This document shows positions 1-4,414 of a stretch of 5,017 nucleotides of DNA, piece by piece. This stretch comes from an uncultured Clostridia bacterium (GTDB taxonomy: Bacteria; Bacillota; Clostridia; Christensenellales; Aristaeellaceae). Location: assembly GCA_946496415.1 (NCBI GenBank), contig CAMMGP010000111.1:1-5017 (forward strand), written 5' to 3'. A model generated the notes under the pieces. It worked only from the letters and a program-made list of their open reading frames with translations. It searched no databases and had not been told where the DNA came from. Within the stretch, counting starts at the first letter, position 1, and each line of letters starts with the position of its first letter. The position numbers were made by a program, and so were the translations under genes.

Positions 1-32
1 AGTGCTTCCAGATGGAGGAGATCGAGCAGTAA
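1..32 (+). CDS. infB: Translation initiation factor IF-2, C-terminal end only (partial)
   Basis: Only the last nine codons and the TAA stop (30-32) are inside the window; they read CFQMEEIEQ. An acidic ending of the type 'ECF-x-MEEI' is typical of the C-terminal domain IV of bacterial IF-2 in Bacillota. IF-2 is the GTPase that places initiator tRNA on the 30S subunit. The call rests on this short tail plus the position directly upstream of rbfA, since infB-rbfA is a very conserved gene pair. The 96-nt gap to rbfA contains an intrinsic hairpin. With so few residues the identity is an inference from context. Confidence 0.72.
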   Translation, partial: CFQMEEIEQ

Positions 33-62
33 GCGCCTTTCCCGAAGTCCCGGGATATACGG

Positions 63-91
63 TCGGGCGTTCTTGGTGAACGCCCGATTTT
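63..91 (+). terminator. Intrinsic terminator or attenuator between infB and rbfA
   Basis: A perfect 10-bp stem (TCGGGCGTTC at 63-72, GAACGCCCGA at 78-87) encloses a 5-nt loop (TTGGT) and is followed by four T residues (88-91). This is the shape of a Rho-independent terminator, although the T run is short. It lies 31 nt after the infB stop and 37 nt before rbfA. Because rbfA and the genes after it show no obvious promoter of their own, partial read-through (attenuation) or mRNA 3'-end stabilisation is more likely than full termination. Confidence 0.7.
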
Positions 92-128
92 CCGCCTTTA
101 TCCCCTTTGGACCCACACAGGAGGAACT

Positions 129-494
129 ATGGCTGGTTTTGACCGCATCGACCGCATCAGCGCCGAAGTCGCCCGCGAGCTCGACCGCATACTGCGCGAC
201 GAAGTGCACGACCCGCGTTTGGGTGGAACCTGGTCCATCCTGCGCGCCGAGGTGACGCGCGATCTGCGCTACTGCAAGGTGCGCATAAGCGTTCTGGAGC
301 CGGAAAAGCGCAAGGACGTAATGGCCGCGCTCAAGTCCGCCGCGGGCTTCATCCGCCGCGAACTGGGCAGGCGCGTGGAGTTGCGCTATGTGCCGGAGTT
401 GCTGTTTGAGATGGACACCAATATCGAGTACGCCGCCCACATCAGCGAGATACTCAAGCGCGAGGAGGAGAGAGATGAACGTCACGATCCCTGA
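129..494 (+). CDS. rbfA: Ribosome-binding factor A
   Basis: The product has 121 residues, within the usual RbfA size of about 115-130. RbfA is a single KH-like-domain protein that binds the immature 30S subunit, supports late 16S rRNA 5'-end maturation and is needed for growth in the cold. Visible family features are the N-terminal helix with a regularly spaced pattern (residues 5-25), DPRL at 28-31, the strand/turn region TRDLRYCKVRISVL at 43-56, the helix GFIRRELGRR at 73-82, and the signature PEL-x-F-x2-D at 89-96. The ATG at 129 has an AGGAGG site at 119-124, four bases upstream, which fixes the start. The last 20 nt overlap nrnA, so the C-terminal tail (roughly residues 116-121) is encoded in the overlap and is poorly conserved. 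It sits in the infB operon, consistent with ribosome biogenesis. Confidence 0.97.
   Translation: MAGFDRIDRISAEVARELDRILRDEVHDPRLGGTWSILRAEVTRDLRYCKVRISVLEPEKRKDVMAALKSAAGFIRRELGRRVELRYVPELLFEMDTNIEYAAHISEILKREEERDERHDP
462..468 (+). promoter_or_regulatory. Ribosome binding site setting the nrnA start
   Basis: GAGGAGG lies inside the 3' end of rbfA, six bases before the ATG at 475. The same frame is open further upstream (ATG at 388), but that stretch is only the rbfA coding sequence read in another frame and has no family similarity. This site decides for 475. Confidence 0.8.
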
Positions 495-1437
495 ACTGGC
501 CGATTGGCTCAAGGGCTTTGACGACATCGCCGTGTTTGGCCACCGCGCCCCGGATGGCGACGCCTGCGGCTCCTGCGTGGCGGTGACGCTCGCCCTGCGC
601 GCGCTGGGCAAGCGCGCCTGCGCCTGCCTTCCGGAGGGCATGCCGGAATATCTGCGCTTTCTGCCGGGGCAGAACTGCGTGGTGCCGGACGGAAACCTGC
701 CGTTCGCGCCCAAGTGCGCGCTGGCCGTGGACGTGAGCGCCCCGGACATGCTGGGCGACAACCGCGCCCTGTTTGAAGCATGCGAAGCGCGCGCCGTGCT
801 CGACCATCACGAGAGCAATCCCTTCTTCGGGCAGGTGAACCATGTGGAACCGGACCGCGCCGCCGCCGGCGAGATGGCGCTTCTGCTCATCGAGGCACTG
901 GGCGTGACGCTTACGAAGGATATGGCTTCCTGCCTCTTCGCCGCCGTCTCCTCGGATACCGGCAATTTCAATTACTCCAATACCACGGCGGAGACGTTCG
1001 AGACCGCCGCCGCCTGCGTGCGCGCCGGCGCGGACGTGGACGAGATCACCGGATGTATCTATCGCACGCGCACGGAGGCGCGCACGCGCCTGCTGGGGCT
1101 GGTGCTCGCTGAGCTGCACAGAGAGGGCAAGGTGGCCTGGGCCTGCGTGACCAACGCCATGTTCGAGCGCGCCGGGGCGCTGCGCTGCGATACCGAGCGC
1201 ATCGTCAACTACCTGATCGAGATCGAGGGCGTGGAGATCGCCGCGCTGGCCACGGAGCAGGAGGACGGCGCTTCGGCCAAGTTCTCGCTGCGCTCCGTCG
1301 CCCCCTACAACGTCGCCCGCGACGTGGCCCAGCCGCTGGGCGGGGGCGGTCACGAGCGCGCCGCCGGCATCACCATCCACCGCCCGCTTTCCGAGGCCGT
1401 GGACGTGGTGCTCTCCCGCGTGCGGGAGATCGTCTGA
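475..1437 (+). CDS. nrnA: DHH/DHHA1 phosphoesterase: oligoribonuclease / pAp phosphatase NrnA
   Basis: The protein has 320 residues, close to the roughly 313 of Bacillus NrnA. Family knowledge: NrnA degrades 2-5-nt RNA (nanoRNA) and dephosphorylates pAp to AMP in the cytoplasm, using Mn2+. All DHH motifs are visible: H23-x3-D27-G-D29-x2-GS near the N terminus, D86 in AVDVSAPD, the DHH triad at 110-112, and D161 in SSDTGNF. The C-terminal DHHA1 substrate-binding domain carries GGGGHERAAG at 289-298. No key metal ligand appears to be missing. The gene overlaps rbfA by 20 nt and its TGA (1435-1437) shares the A with the truB start codon, so translation of all three is probably coupled. The position between rbfA and truB is the standard Bacillota arrangement. 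A related DHH nuclease with a somewhat different substrate range (such as NrnB-like) is possible but less likely given this context. Confidence 0.95.
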   Translation: MNVTIPELADWLKGFDDIAVFGHRAPDGDACGSCVAVTLALRALGKRACACLPEGMPEYLRFLPGQNCVVPDGNLPFAPKCALAVDVSAPDMLGDNRALFEACEARAVLDHHESNPFFGQVNHVEPDRAAAGEMALLLIEALGVTLTKDMASCLFAAVSSDTGNFNYSNTTAETFETAAACVRAGADVDEITGCIYRTRTEARTRLLGLVLAELHREGKVAWACVTNAMFERAGALRCDTERIVNYLIEIEGVEIAALATEQEDGASAKFSLRSVAPYNVARDVAQPLGGGGHERAAGITIHRPLSEAVDVVLSRVREIV

Positions 1438-2324
1438 TGGACGGCTTTCTGGTGCTGAACAAGCCGCTGGGCAAAACGTCCAGCGACTGCGTGGTCTTCG
1501 TGCGCAAGCGCCTGCCGCGCGGCACGGCCATCGGCCACGGCGGTACGCTCGACCCCATGGCCTCGGGCGTATTGCCCGTGTGCGTGGGCGCGGCCACGCG
1601 GTTGTTTGACTACATCATCGACAAACAAAAGACCTATGTAGCCGAATTGCAGCTGGGCGTCGTCACCGACACGCAGGACGCCACCGGCGCGGTGGTGGAA
1701 ACGCGAAGCGTGAACGTCACCGAGGCGGACGTGCTCGCCGCATTGCCCCGCTTTATCGGTGAGATATGGCAAACGCCGCCCATGTATTCGGCCATCAAGC
1801 GCGGCGGCAAGCGGCTGTACGAACTGGCGCGGCGCGGCGAAAGCGTGGAAGTGGCCCCGCGTGCCTGCCGTGTGGACGACGTGCGCCTCACCGCCTCTCT
1901 GGGCGACGGCCGCTACCGGCTGGAAGTGGACTGCGGCAAGGGCGTCTACATCCGCACGCTCTGCCACGACATTGGCGCGTATCTGGGCTGCGGCGGCCAT
2001 ATGGCGACGCTCGAACGCACGCGCGCCGGCGTGTTCACGCTGGAAAACGCCCTGACGCTGGAGGAAGTGGACGCTCTCGGCGCGGAGGGCCTCAAGGCGC
2101 GGCTTTTGCCCATGGACGCGGCCATTTCCCACCTTCCCGCCGTGCGCGTAGAGGCACGGCATCGCGCCGCCGTCCGCAACGGCATGCCCCTGCGCCCGGA
2201 ATGGCTGAACGCCCCCGCGCCGCAGGCGGATGCGCTGCGCGTCTATGTGGGCGGGGAATTTGCCGGGATCGGCGCGCCGCGCGAGGACGGCTCCGTGCGC
2301 TTCCGCGCCATGCTGCTCAAATAG
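1437..2324 (+). CDS. truB: tRNA pseudouridine(55) synthase TruB
   Basis: The product has 295 residues, typical for TruB. It isomerises U55 of the T-arm of elongator tRNAs to pseudouridine and also acts as a tRNA-folding chaperone. Visible motifs in order are: motif I NKPLGKTSSD (8-17); motif II GHGGTLDPMASGV (33-45) with the catalytic nucleophile D39; the KTY segment with the conserved tyrosine Y67 and TDT-x-DATG (77-84); TPPMYSAIKRGGKRLYEL (113-130); and motif III GKGVYIRTLCHDIG (167-180). The C-terminal 50 residues (LRVYVGGEFAGIG at 267-279, then RFRAMLL) fit the PUA-like RNA-binding tail. The ATG overlaps the nrnA stop by one base (ATGA arrangement), with a weak GGGAG at 1424-1428, pointing to translational coupling. 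Position 35 is Gly where many family members have Thr; this is a common variant. Confidence 0.97.
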   Translation: MDGFLVLNKPLGKTSSDCVVFVRKRLPRGTAIGHGGTLDPMASGVLPVCVGAATRLFDYIIDKQKTYVAELQLGVVTDTQDATGAVVETRSVNVTEADVLAALPRFIGEIWQTPPMYSAIKRGGKRLYELARRGESVEVAPRACRVDDVRLTASLGDGRYRLEVDCGKGVYIRTLCHDIGAYLGCGGHMATLERTRAGVFTLENALTLEEVDALGAEGLKARLLPMDAAISHLPAVRVEARHRAAVRNGMPLRPEWLNAPAPQADALRVYVGGEFAGIGAPREDGSVRFRAMLLK

Positions 2325-2357
2325 GGCCGGCGGGACGCCTGCCCATCGAAACACGAT

Positions 2358-2365
2358 AAAGGAGG
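2358..2365 (+). promoter_or_regulatory. Ribosome binding site supporting the TTG start of ribF
   Basis: AAAGGAGG is an almost ideal Shine-Dalgarno match, ending ten bases before the TTG at 2376. No in-frame ATG or GTG precedes the conserved GTFDGVHIGH motif, so this site is the main argument for the TTG start. It also gives ribF translation that does not depend on coupling across the 51-nt gap after truB. Confidence 0.8.
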
Positions 2366-2375
2366 CCACGCGGCC

Positions 2376-2939
2376 TTGCAGATCATTCACAGCGAACGGG
2401 AATACAGGGGAAAGGCCTCCGTGCTGGCGCTGGGCACGTTCGACGGCGTGCACATCGGCCACGCGGCGCTCATCCGCCGCGCCCACGACATCGCCGCCGA
2501 TATGGGCGCGGACTGCGTGGTCTGCACGTTCGACCGCCACCCCCTCGCCGTTCTGCACCCGGAGCGCGCCCCGGCGCAGCTGAGCACGCTGGAGGAGCGC
2601 TGTGAAAAATTCGCCCGCCTCGGCGCGGACTACGCGCTGGTGCGGCCTTTCACGCTGGACGTGGCCCGCGAGGACGCGCGCGAGTACCTTGCCTCTCTGG
2701 TCAAAGCCATGCGCGCCGTGGCCGTGGTGGTGGGCGAAAACCACCGCTTTGGCTATCACGGGCAGGGCGACGCCCGCCTCATCGGCGAAATGAGCGCGAC
2801 CATGGACTTCGCCGCCGTCATCGTCCCCCCGGTGTACGAGCAGGGGGAACTGGTTTCCTCCACGCTCATCCGCCGCCTGCTCCGGGAAGGGCAGAGCGCG
2901 CGGGCGAAGAAGCTGCTCGATATAGACGCGGCGCCGTGA
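2376..2939 (+). CDS. ribF: FAD synthetase (FMN adenylyltransferase) domain protein, short RibF without riboflavin kinase domain
   Basis: The protein has 187 residues, while classical bacterial RibF has about 300-320 and joins an N-terminal FMN adenylyltransferase to a C-terminal riboflavin kinase. Only the first half is present here. Visible nucleotidyl-transferase motifs are GTFDGVHIGH (20-29, the HxGH-type ATP site, H26 and H29), TFDRHPLAVL (51-60), VVGENHRFG (118-126) followed by GD at 131-132, and SSTLIRRLLREG (161-172, the SSTxIR signature). The kinase hallmark after this point (a glycine-rich GxVxxGxxxGRxxGFPTAN type segment) is absent. The ending looks native, because the TGA at 2937-2939 is followed nine bases later by a strong terminator, leaving no room for a frameshifted remainder. 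Predicted reaction: FMN + ATP to FAD + PPi, in the cytoplasm. FMN must then be supplied by a kinase encoded elsewhere. It is the last gene of the infB operon, the usual place for ribF. Confidence 0.92.
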   Translation: MQIIHSEREYRGKASVLALGTFDGVHIGHAALIRRAHDIAADMGADCVVCTFDRHPLAVLHPERAPAQLSTLEERCEKFARLGADYALVRPFTLDVAREDAREYLASLVKAMRAVAVVVGENHRFGYHGQGDARLIGEMSATMDFAAVIVPPVYEQGELVSSTLIRRLLREGQSARAKKLLDIDAAP

Positions 2940-2947
2940 AATGCAAG

Positions 2948-2988
2948 CGGCCCCGCCTTCGCAAACAGGGCGAGGGCGGGGCCGTTTT
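2948..2988 (+). terminator. Strong intrinsic terminator at the end of the infB-ribF operon
   Basis: A 15-bp stem (2948-2962 with 2970-2984) consists of a perfect 10-bp outer helix, CGGCCCCGCC/GGCGGGGCCG, and an inner five pairs TTCGC/GCGAG including one G-T wobble. The loop is AAACAGG and the stem is followed by TTTT (2985-2988). It starts nine bases after the ribF stop, a classic operon-end position. Confidence 0.93.
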
Positions 2989-3040
2989 CGTTGTCAAAAA
3001 ATGGGTAGAGCGTCCGGCAGAGCGTCGAGAAAGCCCGCAA

Positions 3041-3071
3041 GCCAAGGAAGCCGTTTTGCCGCCAAGGGAGC
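3041..3071. repeat. Imperfect 11-bp direct repeat, 20-bp period
   Basis: GCCAAGGAAGC at 3041-3051 is repeated as GCCAAGGGAGC at 3061-3071, with one mismatch and start points exactly 20 bp apart. The second copy leads directly into the inverted repeat. It could be a binding-site pair or part of a dispersed intergenic repeat. Confidence 0.5.
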
Positions 3072-3101
3072 TTACTTAAATGTAAGTGACCGCAGGCGGC
3101 A
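3057..3101. repeat. Nested inverted repeat (stem-loop candidate)
   Basis: TGCCGCC (3057-3063) pairs with GGCGGCA (3095-3101). Inside it CTTAC (3071-3075) pairs with GTAAG (3082-3086) around the loop TTAAAT. Between the two helices are unpaired, purine-rich flanks. The nested, interrupted architecture is that of a structured RNA or of a REP/MITE-like element rather than a terminator, as no T run follows. Confidence 0.5.
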
Positions 3102-3119
3102 GGTCGGCTGACGCCGGAA

Positions 3120-3161
3120 GCAAAAATTGCTACTGATTTTTAATATCAGTGCAATTTTTGC
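3120..3161. repeat. AT-rich 17-bp inverted repeat hairpin
   Basis: GCAAAAATTGC (3120-3130) is the exact reverse complement of GCAATTTTTGC (3151-3161), and ACTGAT (3132-3137) is the exact reverse complement of ATCAGT (3145-3150). T3131 is a single unpaired base and the loop is TTTTAAT. Only 12 of 42 bases are G or C, in sharp contrast to the GC-rich surroundings. The bulge could be the loss of one A from what was once an 18-bp perfect palindrome. Likely the end or core of a dispersed repeat; a terminator role is less likely because no T run follows the stem. Confidence 0.75.
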
Positions 3162-3192
3162 GGTTGTGGGTTTTATCGGCGCTCTGCCCCGC

Positions 3193-3219
3193 ACCGATTT
3201 CCTCTCCGGTCATAGTATG
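3193..3219 (+). promoter_or_regulatory. Possible sigma-K-like promoter for the cysteine-rich gene
   Basis: CATAGTATG at 3211-3219 is one base from the CATAnnnTA -10 consensus of the late mother-cell sigma factor SigK, and an AC dinucleotide at 3193-3194 lies 16 bp upstream, at the -35 spacing known for that factor. It sits 45 bp before the start codon. Vegetative -35/-10 pairs are poor here: TAGTAT at 3213-3218 has four of six matches but no -35. The motif is short, so chance occurrence is quite possible. Confidence 0.3.
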
Positions 3220-3223
3220 CAGC

Positions 3224-3239
3224 GTGGGCGGCGGCCCAC
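3224..3239 (+). other. Small leader hairpin upstream of the cysteine-rich gene
   Basis: GTGGGC (3224-3229) and GCCCAC (3234-3239) form a perfect 6-bp stem with a 4-nt loop, ending ten bases before the ribosome binding site. If transcription begins near 3220-3226 it would sit at the very 5' end of the mRNA, a position where stems often stabilise transcripts. Confidence 0.4.
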
Positions 3240-3249
3240 ATTCTATCCG

Positions 3250-3255
3250 AGGAGG
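3250..3255 (+). promoter_or_regulatory. Ribosome binding site deciding the start of the cysteine-rich gene
   Basis: AGGAGG is separated by eight bases from the ATG at 3264. Another ATG at 3257 lies only one base after this site and is in a different frame that reads a shadow product, so 3264 is the real start. Confidence 0.85.
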
Positions 3256-3263
3256 AATGAACC

Positions 3264-4253
3264 ATGTCTTTCTACAGCTACAAGAACGCCAACGCCGAAG
3301 CAAGCCCGGGCGCGGTGGGCGGCAACGTATTGACGGGCCTCAACAAGCGCGTCTGCATCCAGGTGAAGAACGTCTACGACTCCTGCCTCTGCCAGGAACA
3401 ACTCGACGACAAGAAGATCGTCATCTCCAACATCGTGCCCGTGCTGCCCGGCGACTGCCACGGCAACTGCGCCGCCAACTGCAACTGCTCCTGCGAGGGC
3501 AACGAGTGCAGCTGCACCTGCAACGCCTGCGGCGGCCCCATCACCCACGAGCAGGCCGTGGAAAACGCCGAAAACAGCCCCTGCCCCCTGCCCACGCCCT
3601 GCGGCACCTGGACGTTTGAGAGTTGCCGCTCCTCCACCACCAAGGGCCGCATCACCAACCTGTGCGTGGAGCGCCTCTGCGACCGGCCGCAGTTCGCCCG
3701 CGTCAAGGCCACCGTGGACGTGCCCATCGACGTGCTCTTTACCGACCAGAGATGTCAGGAATGGGTCGGCCAGGCCGTGTTGCAGGTGGACCGCGACGTG
3801 CTTTTGTGCATCCCGGACGACTCCATCATCCCCTTCACCCTCGAGAGCCTAGTGAGCGCGATTTGCGTTTCCGGCAGTTACATCGGCAACTGCACCTTCG
3901 AGATCACCATCTGCGTCACCATCGTTCTGAAGGTGCTCGCCGAGGTGGACATCATGGTGCCCACCTACGGCTTCTGCGAGATCCCGCCCGCCGAGGAGTA
4001 CGCTGAGTCGGTCTGCGACGAATTTTTCTCACTCCCGCTTTTCCCCCAGTCGAGTTGCGCGTTTGAGAATGCCGGCGGCGAGGCGGCGGGGGCGACCACC
4101 GTCTTTAACGGCAAGACGGCCGCCTGCCCCGGCACGCAGCCCACGGGCGGCTGCTGCGGCCGCGTTTCGACCTGCTCGAACTGCGGCACCACCTGCCAGT
4201 GCTCCGGCAACATCTGCCCGCGCTGCGGCTCGACGATGTCGAGCCTGAGCTGA
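3264..4253 (+). CDS. Cysteine-rich protein with two Cys clusters and a beta-rich core; possible spore-coat or metal-binding protein
   Basis: The 329-residue product has 34 cysteines (about 10%). I do not recognise a named family with certainty. In order: an N-terminal segment with KRVCIQVKNVYDSCLC (28-43); a dense cluster with nine Cys between residues 65 and 89, many as CxC (C73, C75, C77; C82, C84, C86); a linker with ESCRSSTTKGRI (119-130); a core at about 143-262 of alternating hydrophobic strands (ARVKATVDVPIDVLF, VDRDVLLCIPDDSIIPF, ITICVTIVLKVLAEVDIMV, YGFCEIPP); then a Gly/Ala-rich linker and a C-terminal cluster of nine Cys (288-321) containing CSNC and CPRC ten residues apart, like a zinc ribbon. 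There is no signal peptide and no clear membrane helix; the hydrophobic run at 212-232 contains charged residues and looks like beta strands. The core resembles proteins I recall as hypothetical in clostridia and could be spore-coat related, but this is from memory. The codon composition is GC-rich like its neighbours. It appears monocistronic and converges on noc. Confidence 0.88.
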   Translation: MSFYSYKNANAEASPGAVGGNVLTGLNKRVCIQVKNVYDSCLCQEQLDDKKIVISNIVPVLPGDCHGNCAANCNCSCEGNECSCTCNACGGPITHEQAVENAENSPCPLPTPCGTWTFESCRSSTTKGRITNLCVERLCDRPQFARVKATVDVPIDVLFTDQRCQEWVGQAVLQVDRDVLLCIPDDSIIPFTLESLVSAICVSGSYIGNCTFEITICVTIVLKVLAEVDIMVPTYGFCEIPPAEEYAESVCDEFFSLPLFPQSSCAFENAGGEAAGATTVFNGKTAACPGTQPTGGCCGRVSTCSNCGTTCQCSGNICPRCGSTMSSLS

Positions 4254-4262
4254 GGGCGCGCC

Positions 4263-4307
4263 CCGCGCCGCGGCCGCCGGCGAAAAGAAGGCCGCTACAC
4301 GGCGCGG
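4263..4307 (+). other. GC-rich stem-loop just after the cysteine-rich gene
   Basis: CCGCGCCG (4263-4270) pairs perfectly with CGGCGCGG (4300-4307). Inside it CGGCC (4271-4275) pairs with GGCCG (4290-4294), leaving a 5-nt bulge at 4295-4299. No T run follows, so it is not a canonical terminator by itself. Lying ten bases after the stop codon, it may protect the mRNA 3' end or slow polymerase ahead of the terminator at 4384-4410. Confidence 0.45.
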
Positions 4308-4383
4308 AGAACCCCAGCCGCGTTGCCATACGCGCCGGGAACAAGGCCCCGGATCGTTCACGAAAGCCCCCGGCGCTCCGACT

Positions 4384-4410
4384 AGGCCCGCCCCGCAAGG
4401 GGCGGGCTTT
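4384..4410. terminator. Hairpin between convergent genes, probable terminator
   Basis: GCCCGCCCC (4386-4394) and GGGGCGGGC (4399-4407) form a perfect 9-bp stem closed by a GCAA tetraloop; one wobble and one A-T pair (4384-4385 with 4408-4409) can extend it to 11 bp. Only three T residues follow on the + strand, and none on the - strand. It ends four bases before the noc stop codon, so it can serve the cysteine-rich gene directly and may form the 3' end of the noc transcript as well. Confidence 0.65.
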
Positions 4411-4414
4411 GGCC

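Larger units (their letters stand above)
2989..3192. other. Non-coding region with repeats and hairpins, no gene
   Basis: No reading frame here has a ribosome binding site together with a plausible product. Open frames crossing it run through the upstream terminator or into the shadow of the next gene. The stretch holds an 8-bp direct repeat AGAGCGTC (3007-3014 and 3019-3026), a second direct repeat (3041-3071), a nested inverted repeat (3057-3101) and an AT-rich hairpin (3120-3161). Its base composition around 3064-3084 and 3120-3161 is clearly more AT-rich than the flanking genes. Confidence 0.6.

Noticed and set aside
388..474. An upstream ATG extension of nrnA.
   Set aside because: The 29 extra residues are rbfA sequence in another frame, with no ribosome binding site; GAGGAGG before 475 fixes the start.
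454..1380. A 308-residue open frame on the - strand opposite nrnA.
   Set aside because: It is a composition shadow of nrnA; the + strand frame holds every DHH and DHHA1 motif.
1350..2759. A 469-residue open frame on the - strand across nrnA, truB and ribF.
   Set aside because: It is antisense to three well-supported genes, is rich in His/Ala/Arg/Gly as expected from GC-rich complementary codons, crosses gene boundaries and matches no family I know.
2756..3040. A 94-residue - strand frame after ribF.
   Set aside because: It runs through the strong operon terminator and the antisense of ribF's 3' end, with no recognisable motif.
3041..3161. CRISPR array or tRNA gene in the repeat region.
   Set aside because: There is only one pair of 11-bp direct repeats with no regular spacers, and no cloverleaf or T-loop motif can be drawn.
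3127..3333. A 68-residue + strand frame beginning in the AT-rich hairpin.
   Set aside because: It starts inside the repeat, has no ribosome binding site and overlaps the cysteine-rich gene out of frame.
4029..4361. A 110-residue - strand frame over the 3' end of the cysteine-rich gene.
   Set aside because: It is low-complexity Ala/Arg/Gly sequence, antisense to a Cys-patterned gene, and crosses both GC-rich hairpin zones without a plausible start.
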